The notes below the pieces were generated by a model that did no database searches, had not been told where the DNA came from, and saw nothing but the letters and a program-made list of their open reading frames with translations. Of a DNA stretch of 64,000 bases, positions 1 through 8,179 are shown in pieces; the stretch's first letter is position 1; every line of letters starts with the position of its first letter. Source of the stretch: Olivibacter jilunii (GTDB taxonomy: Bacteria > Bacteroidota > Bacteroidia > Sphingobacteriales > Sphingobacteriaceae); assembly GCF_900607235.1 (NCBI RefSeq), contig NZ_LR027850.1, positions 326,043-390,042 of the forward strand, given 5' to 3'. Both the position numbers and the translations under genes were made by a program.

Positions 1-2376
1 GGCAGTCCGGTAACGGTAACCTTCGTAGCGGGCCCTGTTGATCACGACAAGAGCAGGCTGGAGGTGACGAAAGACGGAGCAGTAGCGGACGGCGTAGACT
101 ATAACGAAGCAACGGCCACGATAGTGGATGCGAACGACAACCCGATCGCAGGCCAGGATGTGGTATTCGATATCACGAACGTTGACGGCACTACCAGCCA
201 ACAGACGGTAACGACGGATGCGGCAGGTAAAGCGGTGGTACGTGTGAACAGCACAAAAGCGGGAGAGGCAACTATCGCGGCTACTGTAGGCGGCACGGCC
301 ATCAGCGGCAGTCCGGTAACGGTAACCTTCGTAGCGGGCCCTGTTGATCACGACAAGAGCAGGCTGGAAGTAACGAAGGACGGAGCAGTAGCGGACGGTG
401 TAGACTATAACGAAGCAACAGCCACCATTGTGGATGCGAACGATAACCCGATCGCAGGCCAGGATGTGGTATTCGATATCACGAACGTTGACGGCACTAC
501 CAGCCAGCAAACGGTAACCACGGATGCAGCGGGTAAAGCAGTAGTACGTATAACCAGTACAAGTGCTGGTCAAGCGACTATTGCAGCTACGGTAGATGGA
601 AAGGGTATCAGTGGTAGCCCGGTTGTTGTAAACTTTGTAAGACCTTATAACTTAAGTATAACCAAGGTTGCCGATCAAGCGAGAGTAAAAGCCAGCGAAA
701 ATACTACGTTTACAGTGACAATCACCAATGAAGGTCCGACGGCTATTCCTAGCGGAAAAGTGATTAGCTTGACAGAGCGGCCAGGAAATGGTGTAAGCAT
801 TACCGGTTACGAAGTGACATCAGGTAACGGAACCATCAATGGAACAGGTAATACGCCTACGGTGACAACCAGTGCAAACATACCGGTTAATGGAACCATC
901 GTGGTGAAAGTGACTGCACAAATAGCAGTTGACGCTCCGGCAACCATCACAAATGGTATCAGCGTTTGGGGTCCGGATAAACCTATAACAGAGGATCCGG
1001 ATGATGAAGATGATACACCGGAAATACCTGTTGATCGTGACGCGCAATTAAGCATAACAAAAGTTGCAGATCAAGCAAGGGTGGTGGCTGGTACAAGCAC
1101 CAGCTTTACGGTAACAATCACGAATAATGGTCCTGCTGAAATCGCTAGCGGTAAGGTGATTACCTTAACTGAAAGACCGGGAAGTGGCGTAAGCATCACT
1201 GGTTACGAAGTGACCTCTGGTAATGGAACAGCTAGCGGAAATGCAACGGCTGCAACGGTTACTACAAATAAAGTAATTCCTGTTAACGGAACCATTATCA
1301 TCAAGGTAACTGCGACGATAGCAGCGGACGCTCCGGCAACCATAACCAATGGTATCAGCGTATGGGGTCCGGACAAACCGACAACAGAAGAACCGGACGA
1401 TGAAGACGACACACCGGAAATACCAGTTGATTATGTATCAAACTTGAGTATTACAAAAGTAGCGGATCAGGCGAGGGTCCAAGCGGGTGAGTCTACCAGC
1501 TTCACCGTAACTATCACGAACAATGGTCCTTCAGATATTTTGAGTGGTAAAGTAATCAATATTGCTGAACTACCAAGTGAAGGATTAAGCATCACCGGGT
1601 ATGAAGTGACTTCAGGTAATGGTACAGCAAGCGGTAATGGAAATACAGCTACTGTCATAGCTAATACAAAAGTAGCTAGAGGTGGAACGATTACGATGAA
1701 GATAAGGGGATTGGTTAATGCAGAAGCGCCGGCAGTAATTAGCAATGGTATCCAAGTTTGGGGTCCAGATAAACCGGTTACGCAAGATCCGGATGATGAG
1801 GATCAAACACCGGAAATACCGGTTGATTATCAATTACCGGAAGCGGCGGATGACGAAGCGGAAACAACCTCGGCAACACCGGTTACCATCAATGTGTTGG
1901 CAAATGATAGAGCTACTAGATGGCCATTGAATGTCGCCTCAGTAGAAATTGTGAATGCGCCTCAGAACGGTAAAGTTGCAGTAAACGCAGACGGAACGGT
2001 GACGTATACATCGGATAAGGGTTATGTCGGTACGGATAGATTCACTTATACAGTGAAAGACGAAAAAGGCAATGTAAGTAATGCTGCCACTGTCATGGTT
2101 AATGTGATTCCGAACCCATTGTTCATACCGAATGCCTTTACACCGAATGGTGATGGTAAGAATGACCAGTTTGAGATTATGGGAATAGAAGGCTATGATC
2201 GGGTTGAACTCTATGTGTTCAATCGTTGGGGCAATGAAGTATATAATAATCCAAATTACAATAATAATTGGGATGGTCAGAACCTGAATGAAGGTACTTA
2301 CTATTACTTGATCAAACTGATTAAGGAAGATAAAGTGGAAACGCAAAAAGGTTGGGTATTATTAAAGAGACAGTAG
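1..2376 (+). CDS. Partial T9SS type B sorted adhesin with Big_1 and DUF11 repeats
   Basis: The reading frame is already open at base 1, so this is the 3' part of a larger gene. It encodes a modular surface or secreted protein. In order it shows bacterial Ig-like Big_1 (invasin-type) repeats to about base 640 with a period of 306 bp (102 residues), and three DUF11-type repeats of 396 bp (132 residues) whose NLSIT-like starts lie near 649, 1045 and 1441. A cadherin/Ig-like domain follows (about 1837-2112). A gliding-motility-associated C-terminal (CHU_C) domain (about 2113-2373) contains IPNAFTPNGDGKND and FNRWGNEVY. That domain is the known T9SS type B sorting signal, so export through T9SS and surface attachment or release is expected. 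The next genes (PorP/SprF, then TPR-OmpA) are the usual partners of such giant substrates. Adhesion is inferred from the repeats only. Confidence 0.9.
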   Translation, partial: GSPVTVTFVAGPVDHDKSRLEVTKDGAVADGVDYNEATATIVDANDNPIAGQDVVFDITNVDGTTSQQTVTTDAAGKAVVRVNSTKAGEATIAATVGGTAISGSPVTVTFVAGPVDHDKSRLEVTKDGAVADGVDYNEATATIVDANDNPIAGQDVVFDITNVDGTTSQQTVTTDAAGKAVVRITSTSAGQATIAATVDGKGISGSPVVVNFVRPYNLSITKVADQARVKASENTTFTVTITNEGPTAIPSGKVISLTERPGNGVSITGYEVTSGNGTINGTGNTPTVTTSANIPVNGTIVVKVTAQIAVDAPATITNGISVWGPDKPITEDPDDEDDTPEIPVDRDAQLSITKVADQARVVAGTSTSFTVTITNNGPAEIASGKVITLTERPGSGVSITGYEVTSGNGTASGNATAATVTTNKVIPVNGTIIIKVTATIAADAPATITNGISVWGPDKPTTEEPDDEDDTPEIPVDYVSNLSITKVADQARVQAGESTSFTVTITNNGPSDILSGKVINIAELPSEGLSITGYEVTSGNGTASGNGNTATVIANTKVARGGTITMKIRGLVNAEAPAVISNGIQVWGPDKPVTQDPDDEDQTPEIPVDYQLPEAADDEAETTSATPVTINVLANDRATRWPLNVASVEIVNAPQNGKVAVNADGTVTYTSDKGYVGTDRFTYTVKDEKGNVSNAATVMVNVIPNPLFIPNAFTPNGDGKNDQFEIMGIEGYDRVELYVFNRWGNEVYNNPNYNNNWDGQNLNEGTYYYLIKLIKEDKVETQKGWVLLKRQ
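64..640 (+). repeat. 306-bp tandem Big_1 coding repeat
   Basis: Bases 1-63 and 307-369 are almost identical, as are 64-220 and 370-526, giving a 306-bp period with mostly silent differences. The array continues beyond the left edge of the window. The last unit diverges after about base 550. Confidence 0.85.
649..1830 (+). repeat. Three 396-bp DUF11 coding repeats
   Basis: Three copies of a 132-residue module start near 649, 1045 and 1441. Each begins with L-S-I-T-K-V-A-D-Q-A-R and ends with a D/E-rich linker containing DPDDED and PEIPVD. They are more diverged at DNA level than the Big_1 units upstream. Confidence 0.85.
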
Positions 2377-2399
2377 ATATTGGACATAGGTTGTAGGGA

Positions 2400-2434
2400 T
2401 TGTCCAAAAAGAAACAGGCAAACTTTTTGGACAA
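2400..2434. terminator. 12-bp inverted repeat between adhesin gene and porP
   Basis: TTGTCCAAAAAG (2400-2411) pairs perfectly with CTTTTTGGACAA (2423-2434) around an 11-nt loop, 24 bp after the adhesin stop codon. No T-run follows, so it may be a partial terminator or mRNA-processing hairpin rather than a classical intrinsic terminator. Confidence 0.5.
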
Positions 2435-2491
2435 GGCCTTACAAACCACATTGCTTCATAAGGCAAAGGACTCGAATGAAAATAAAACGCT

Positions 2492-3499
2492 ATGGATAAG
2501 CATAATATAAAGAGATTAGTCATCGTACTGACATTGGCACTCGGTTTGGGAGAGGTCAAAGCGCAGCAAAATATCCAATTCACGCAATACATTTTTAACT
2601 CACTGAGTGTAAACCCAGCTTATGCAGGTTACAAAGAGGAATGGTTTGCGCAAATGGCTTTGCGTAGTCAGTGGACTGGTATTGACGGCGCGCCAAAAAC
2701 GGGACAGGCATCAATAGACGGCGTGTTGGGGATGAATAAGAATACAGGGGTAGGTTTGCAGGTTACTGCAGATAAATTGGGGGCACAAAGTGCTACTTCC
2801 GTCTATGCCAATTATGCTTATCGTTTGCGCTTAGATGCTGAAGATACCCAAAGGCTAAGTTTTGGAATCGGGGCAGGTATTACCCAATACGGACTGGATG
2901 GAAATGAACTGAGAACAACTTATCCGGGCGATCCAACAATTCCACCGGGAAAAATCAGTAACACGATTCCGGACATACGTTTTGGCGTTTACTATTATAA
3001 TCCTCGTTGGTACTTAGGTGTTTCTATGATGGACTTACTTTCAGGTGATCAATCCAATAATATTTTCCGTTGGGACGCGAATGCTACTTCCAATTTAAAG
3101 CGTAAGCGTCATATGTATTTGATAGGAGGGGCCCTGTTTGATCTATCAGAAGATATGAAACTTCGACCAAGTGTAATGGTTATGGAGGATTTTAAGGGAC
3201 CTACAAATGTTGATTTGAATGCCATGTTTATCTTTGGGGAACGAGTGTGGTTGGGAGCGGGATATCGAATGGGATTAAAAATGGGTAAATCATACGCCAA
3301 CGGACAGCAGAATCTGAGAAGCTCTAATGCAATTACAGGTGTGGCGCAATTTTACGTCACCGAACGTTTGCGAATTGGTTATTCATACGACCACATATTA
3401 AGCCGTTTGAGCTCTGTTCAAAACGGAACGCATGAGGTCACTATTGGTTTAACCTTTCCTCAAAGCGGTTATAGACTCATAAGTCCACGATTCTTTTAG
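2492..3499 (+). CDS. PorP/SprF family type IX secretion system outer-membrane protein
   Basis: The product has 335 residues with an N-terminal signal peptide ending near AQQN (about residue 24). The mature start, IQFTQYIFNSLSVNPAYAGY, is typical of PorP/SprF proteins, and the remainder reads as beta-barrel strands ending in a C-terminal FF. Family members sit in the outer membrane and tether or accept T9SS substrates, especially type B (CHU_C) proteins. The gene follows the CHU_C adhesin by 115 bp and precedes a TPR-OmpA protein by 24 bp. In many Bacteroidota these form a dedicated adhesin-SprF-OmpA unit, so this copy probably serves the upstream adhesin. Specific gene symbols (porP, sprF) are not assigned because such genomes carry many paralogues. 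Confidence 0.88.
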   Translation: MDKHNIKRLVIVLTLALGLGEVKAQQNIQFTQYIFNSLSVNPAYAGYKEEWFAQMALRSQWTGIDGAPKTGQASIDGVLGMNKNTGVGLQVTADKLGAQSATSVYANYAYRLRLDAEDTQRLSFGIGAGITQYGLDGNELRTTYPGDPTIPPGKISNTIPDIRFGVYYYNPRWYLGVSMMDLLSGDQSNNIFRWDANATSNLKRKRHMYLIGGALFDLSEDMKLRPSVMVMEDFKGPTNVDLNAMFIFGERVWLGAGYRMGLKMGKSYANGQQNLRSSNAITGVAQFYVTERLRIGYSYDHILSRLSSVQNGTHEVTIGLTFPQSGYRLISPRFF

Positions 3500-3523
3500 G
3501 CCAGGTAACGAATTAATCAGCTA

Positions 3524-5479
3524 ATGCAGAATCCAATGAAGAAATTATACATATATCCCTATTTATTAGTGCTCATCCTTTTAGGATCGGGGGTACAAGC
3601 ACAAGAACAACCTACGCTGCGCGATCGGGCAAATCAACTGTATAATGAATACCAATTCGCGAAGGCCGCTCAATTATATGAACGCTTGGTCGATAGTAAA
3701 AAACCGAGGCAAAGCGATTTGGAAAATTTGGCGGATTGCTATAGGAAGATGAATAATTACGGAATGGCTGAGAATTGGTACGTTCGTGTATTGGAAGATA
3801 GCACAAGCAATCCGATTAACAAACTGCGATATGCTGAAGTACTAAAGGCCAATGCAAAATATGCCGAAGCAAAAAGGGCTTTTCAGGACTATGCAGATAA
3901 AGCTGGCAGCACGAATGAAATTGATTTACAAATAAGGGGATGCGATTCTGCCATTGTTTGGATGCAGCAACCGACTACGCATAAGTTAAGAAACGAGTCT
4001 TCTGTAAACACAGCCTTGGCAGAATTTGGAGGATATACCGTTGGAGATAAAGTTTATTATGTTGGGGAACCTGATGCTATTATGTTCAAGAATGTTTACG
4101 GATGGACGGGTAATCCTTTTTTAAGAGTTTATAGCGCGAAGCATAACGAAGGAAACATCCTGAAGGAATCAAACATTGCAGAGGCGTCATTTAACAATGA
4201 ACCTTATCATGTGGGGCCCGTGGCGTCTAATAAAGAAGGAACGACACTTTATGTAACGCGTACTCATCCCGGAAAAGAGGTGCAAAAGGAGAAAGAAGAT
4301 AGAAAAAGATACCGTACCAAAAATTTGGAATTATATATTTATACAAATGATAACGGTACTTGGAACGAAACCCCTTTTGCTTACAATCGAGTGAATGAAT
4401 ATTCAGTAGGCCACGCTGCCTTGAGCCAAGACGGTGAAACATTATATTTCGTCTCGGATATGCCGGGAGGACAAGGTGGAACCGATATATGGTATAGTGA
4501 GCGCTTATTGAATGGTGAGTGGGGCGAACCTAAGAATGCCGGTCCGATGATCAACAGTGCCGGAGACGAGATGTTTCCCAGTATAACAAAGGAAGGTGTT
4601 CTGTATTTCTCAAGTAATGGTTGGCCAGGTATGGGGAATCTAGATGTTTTTACCGCAATGGGAACTAAAGAAACTTGGTCTAAGGCGGTTAATATGCGTT
4701 TTCCTGTTAATTCTCCTGCTGATGATTTTGCCTACACGGTTAACGATATTACCAATCTCACCGAGGCGGGTTTTATGTCTTCAAATAGAAAAGGAGGCTT
4801 GGGTAGTGATGATATATATTCTTTTACTTATTTAAAACCGAAATTTACGGTGCTGCTTGCCGGGGTAACTTACGACAAGGAGACCGAAGAACCTTTAGCT
4901 GACGCAAACGTTAGTTTGCTTGATGAACAAGGTACCTTATTGGCTAAGAAAACGAGCGAATCGGCAGGTCGATTTGAATTTGAAGTGGATGTAGAGCAGG
5001 CTTATCAAGTATTAGGCGAAAAAGTTGGCTACATTGCCGATTCGGCATTTACTAATACCAATGGATTAAATCCGGGCGATACGGTGAAAGTTGCTTTATA
5101 CCTAGATCAGTTAAAACAAGGGAAGACTTTCCGGTTGGATAATATCTATTATGATTTTGATAAATTTAATATCCGTAAAGATGCCGCGGTTATTTTGGAC
5201 GGACTCGTAAAAATCATGAAAGACAATCCGACCCTAAAAATAGAGCTCTCATCCCACACAGATAGCAGAGGAAGGGATAAATACAATATGACGCTTTCTC
5301 AAAAACGCGCACAGGCTGCAGTTGACTATTTAGTCAGCAGAGGAATTGCGAGAGATAGGATGATTGCTAAAGGATACGGTGAAAGTAAGTTATTAAACCG
5401 TTGTGCTAACGGCATCAAGTGCTCAGAAGCAGAACATCAACTGAATAGAAGAACTGAATTTACTGTATTGGAACTTTAA
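3524..5479 (+). CDS. TPR / PD40 beta-propeller / OmpA-family outer-membrane protein
   Basis: The protein has 651 residues (647 if the ATG at 3536, directly before the signal peptide MKKLYIYPYLLVL, is used). After the signal peptide come TPR-like helices (about 30-150), PD40/WD40-like beta-propeller segments (about 200-440, with repeated GGTDIWYS and GNLDVF-type blades), a carboxypeptidase-regulatory-like beta-sandwich (about 450-530) and an OmpA C-terminal domain (about 545-650). The last holds the NIYYDFDKFNIR start and the LSSHTDSRG and LSQKRAQAAVDYL motifs that bind peptidoglycan. This matches the PorE/SprE-associated OmpA proteins found with PorP/SprF. It is co-directional with porP at 24 bp and probably co-transcribed. 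It likely anchors the T9SS substrate machinery to the cell wall. Confidence 0.85.
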   Translation: MQNPMKKLYIYPYLLVLILLGSGVQAQEQPTLRDRANQLYNEYQFAKAAQLYERLVDSKKPRQSDLENLADCYRKMNNYGMAENWYVRVLEDSTSNPINKLRYAEVLKANAKYAEAKRAFQDYADKAGSTNEIDLQIRGCDSAIVWMQQPTTHKLRNESSVNTALAEFGGYTVGDKVYYVGEPDAIMFKNVYGWTGNPFLRVYSAKHNEGNILKESNIAEASFNNEPYHVGPVASNKEGTTLYVTRTHPGKEVQKEKEDRKRYRTKNLELYIYTNDNGTWNETPFAYNRVNEYSVGHAALSQDGETLYFVSDMPGGQGGTDIWYSERLLNGEWGEPKNAGPMINSAGDEMFPSITKEGVLYFSSNGWPGMGNLDVFTAMGTKETWSKAVNMRFPVNSPADDFAYTVNDITNLTEAGFMSSNRKGGLGSDDIYSFTYLKPKFTVLLAGVTYDKETEEPLADANVSLLDEQGTLLAKKTSESAGRFEFEVDVEQAYQVLGEKVGYIADSAFTNTNGLNPGDTVKVALYLDQLKQGKTFRLDNIYYDFDKFNIRKDAAVILDGLVKIMKDNPTLKIELSSHTDSRGRDKYNMTLSQKRAQAAVDYLVSRGIARDRMIAKGYGESKLLNRCANGIKCSEAEHQLNRRTEFTVLEL

Positions 5480-5698
5480 TTATAACATGGTTCAAGCAAA
5501 AGCGATAAAGTCCATCATCAGGGTATATCGAATCGTGAAAAATACTGAATCTATTCATTCGTTTAACCGTCACAACAGATAAACTATGTCAACATAAGTC
5601 AACGCATTATTATATAGTTATTATTCGTTAAACTACTGATCCGGTCAACCTAAACCAATAAATTAAAGTAAGTATTGTTTTAACGATAACGAATAAAA

Positions 5699-6337
5699 AT
5701 GAATATCTTGTTAGTCGATGATCACAGTGTTATCCGGTTAGGTGTCCTTTTTATTATTAAGGAAATGTTCGGAAATCCCGTTATTCACGAAGCCGAAACA
5801 TGGGGCAAAGCGACTGAGCTGATTGACCACTATCCAATTGATTTGGCCATTTTGGATATCGAAATCCCGGGAGGCAAAGGTCTTGATATGATTTCCCTGT
5901 TGAGAACAAAAAAGCCCTATCTTAAAGTATTAATGTTTACCGCTTTTGACGAACATGTGTATGCCCTGCGATATCTAGATCAGGGAGCACATGGATTTAT
6001 ACAAAAAACGGCAAATGACCAAGAACTTAGAAAAGCGATCGGCAACGTGTCGGCTGGTAAGCAATATATCAGTACGGCGATAAAAGATATGATTTGGGAA
6101 AGCCGGCTCAAAAAAGGTAAATCGATACAAAGTAATCCATTTGAATTATTGTCTAACCGTGAATTGGAGGTCTGCAAATTGATGGTCAAAGGTCTTCGAT
6201 TAAGCGATATTGCCGCACAGCTGCAATTGCATACCTCTACCGTTGGGACTTATAAAAATAACATTTTTCAAAAGCTTCAGGTTAATAATATACGGTTGCT
6301 TCTCGACAAGTTTCACTTATATCAAATGTATAACTGA
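5699..6337 (+). CDS. NarL/FixJ (LuxR) family response regulator
   Basis: This 212-residue two-domain regulator has an N-terminal receiver with acidic pocket D7-D8, phosphoacceptor D53 in ILDIEIPGG, T81 and K103. A LuxR-type helix-turn-helix lies at about residues 147-200 (SNRELEVCKLMVKG, then TSTVGTYKNNI). It is expected to bind DNA when phosphorylated. No histidine kinase is adjacent, so it is an orphan in this window. It is separated by 219 bp from the OmpA gene and followed by a long region without a convincing gene. The receiver is well conserved; targets cannot be deduced. Confidence 0.9.
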   Translation: MNILLVDDHSVIRLGVLFIIKEMFGNPVIHEAETWGKATELIDHYPIDLAILDIEIPGGKGLDMISLLRTKKPYLKVLMFTAFDEHVYALRYLDQGAHGFIQKTANDQELRKAIGNVSAGKQYISTAIKDMIWESRLKKGKSIQSNPFELLSNRELEVCKLMVKGLRLSDIAAQLQLHTSTVGTYKNNIFQKLQVNNIRLLLDKFHLYQMYN

Positions 6338-7160
6338 AGACCAAAACATCATCCATCGGTGCGACTAGTGCCGAACTTTCTAAAGCCAAGCGAAGCTGAT
6401 TAGTTATGTCGCTTTCAGGACCTGCTAGTGTAAACTGTCGGACCAATTTACTCCACTCCACTTTCATAAACCGTTTACTTATTTAAAAATACATAACCAC
6501 CATACTATTGTTTGCTTAAAAAGTAGGTAGTCCAAAGCCTACAAGAGATGTTCGGTTTTCTGAAATCCAATGCAAGAATGGTTTTGGGCTACTGCGGGCG
6601 GCTTTTTTGTCGTTAAAGCAAACAACGAGTTCTTTCTCTCAAAAAAGAAAGCTACGAACAAGTAAAGCCCTTTTTGTGAATGACTAATTAACTTATTAAT
6701 TCGTGTAGGATATGTGTACGGGCCTCTTATGGAAATCTCTAGTCTCGAGCTTATCCTAAGATCGCTTAATTAATTAGAGATATCTGATGCTGCTGTCAGT
6801 TGAACTGTCTATGGTTTGGCCGAAAGTACCCAAGTTACCAATCGTAAATAGGCGTCTTCCGTACGGTATTAGTTATGATCGAAAGCTATAGTTAATATTG
6901 ATATTATATTAATTTACGCGCAACTGTTCGAAATTAATTGGGTAATTTTTTATTTGCTGGTAAAGCAAGTTTGTGTGGTGTTTTTAACACGTTGTTTGTT
7001 AGCGACTTTGTTGGTGTTAGATTCTTAATAAAGAAAAACTGAACAAGTTGAACATTTATTCTTCCTGCAAAATTAGTTAATTTAGAATAAACGGATTATA
7101 ATTTCTGATTGGCCGTAAATTCCGTGAGAGTCGGTTTTCTTCACTAAATTATGAGATACC
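6338..7160. other. 823-bp region without a convincing gene
   Basis: No ORF with recognisable protein features was found. An imperfect inverted repeat (GTAGTCCAAAGCC at 6527-6539 against GGTTTTGGGCTAC at 6580-6592) is followed by a T-run near 6603-6608. AT-rich sequence close to 7040-7150 presumably contains the promoter of the terpenoid cluster, but no clean TTG/TAnnTTTG pair with correct spacing was found. Confidence 0.4.
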
Positions 7161-8132
7161 ATGCATTCTTTTTCAGCAATATCTGACCTCTATCAGCAAA
7201 AAAGAGATTCGTTAGTGTTCCCGCTTACCCCCTCAAATCTTTACGGATCTATCAATTATTTTTTGGATTTACCCGGTAAGAGGATAAGGCCCGCTCTCTG
7301 CTTGATGGCCAATGAATTATTTACTCCTATTCGATCCGATAGTTATAGAATAGCGCATGCAATCGACCTCTTTCATAATTTTACGCTCATTCATGATGAT
7401 ATCATGGATCGATCCCCCCTGCGCAGAGGTCGCGCTACCTTACATACAAAATATGACGAAGGTACAGCCATCCTCGCTGGCGATACGTTATTTATTTATT
7501 GCTATTTGTTACTCAACAAAGTGGACTTAATTCACCGAACGCATATTGTCGAATTGTTTTCAGAAACGGCCAAACAGGTTTGCGAGGGACAGCAGATGGA
7601 TATCGATTTAGAAAAGAAGGAAATGGACGCTGTACATTATGCCGATTACCTGGAAATGATCACCAGGAAGACATCGGTACTGTTGGGCTGTGCAGCTCAG
7701 TGCGGAGCTATTATGGGTGGTGCGAATGAGCAACAACAGATCAGTTTGTATGAATTCGGCAAGAACATTGGTATTGCTTTTCAGATACAGGATGACTATC
7801 TGGATACCTTTGGTTTGACTGCCCGGACCGGGAAACAGGTAGGGGGCGATATCTTGGAAAACAAAAAAACGGCGTTGCTGGTCAAAGCTTTTGAAGTGGC
7901 CGACTTCAAACAGAAAATAATGTTAAAGGAAGCTTTCTTACAAACGGGACAAGATAAAGTCCAAGCCGTTATAAACAGTTATAAAGCATTGGAGGTAGAT
8001 CAATGGGCCACCAAAGCGATCGAGTCATATACAGCAATTGCCTTCGGTAATCTAGAAGAGATTGATGTGCCTGTTTTTAAAAAGGAAAAGCTGATGAAAT
8101 TGGCGAATTCCTTATTAGTAAGACAGTCTTAA
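7161..8132 (+). CDS. Polyprenyl (geranylgeranyl/farnesyl) diphosphate synthase
   Basis: This 323-residue trans-isoprenyl diphosphate synthase has a first Asp-rich motif DDIMD at residues 79-83 followed by RSPLRRG, and a second motif QDDYLD at 209-214. The early GKRIRP loop (39-44) binds isopentenyl diphosphate. It condenses IPP with allylic diphosphates in the cytoplasm. The first Asp-rich motif has no two-residue insertion and F74 lies five positions before it. In the archaeal-type enzymes this combination is associated with a C20 product, but Bacteroidota housekeeping enzymes look similar, so C15 is not excluded. It is the first gene of a co-directional group with dxs, ispH and a terpene cyclase, for which it should supply the substrate. 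Confidence 0.9.
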   Translation: MHSFSAISDLYQQKRDSLVFPLTPSNLYGSINYFLDLPGKRIRPALCLMANELFTPIRSDSYRIAHAIDLFHNFTLIHDDIMDRSPLRRGRATLHTKYDEGTAILAGDTLFIYCYLLLNKVDLIHRTHIVELFSETAKQVCEGQQMDIDLEKKEMDAVHYADYLEMITRKTSVLLGCAAQCGAIMGGANEQQQISLYEFGKNIGIAFQIQDDYLDTFGLTARTGKQVGGDILENKKTALLVKAFEVADFKQKIMLKEAFLQTGQDKVQAVINSYKALEVDQWATKAIESYTAIAFGNLEEIDVPVFKKEKLMKLANSLLVRQS

Positions 8133-8179
8133 ATAGGTAAATCTACGATTATATAATCACCGTCAAATTGTACGCCGTT

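Noticed and set aside
1612-2346. Minus-strand frames opposite the adhesin gene
   Set aside because: Antisense shadows caused by repeated codon patterns; no domain similarity.
1-2376. CRISPR-like or non-coding tandem array
   Set aside because: The periodicity is exactly in frame and encodes Ig-like protein modules.
6282-6467. 61-codon minus-strand frame (MKVEWSKLVRQFTLAGPESD...)
   Set aside because: Overlaps the end of the LuxR-type regulator gene, no family recognised and no promoter; the middle looks protein-like but a real gene cannot be supported.
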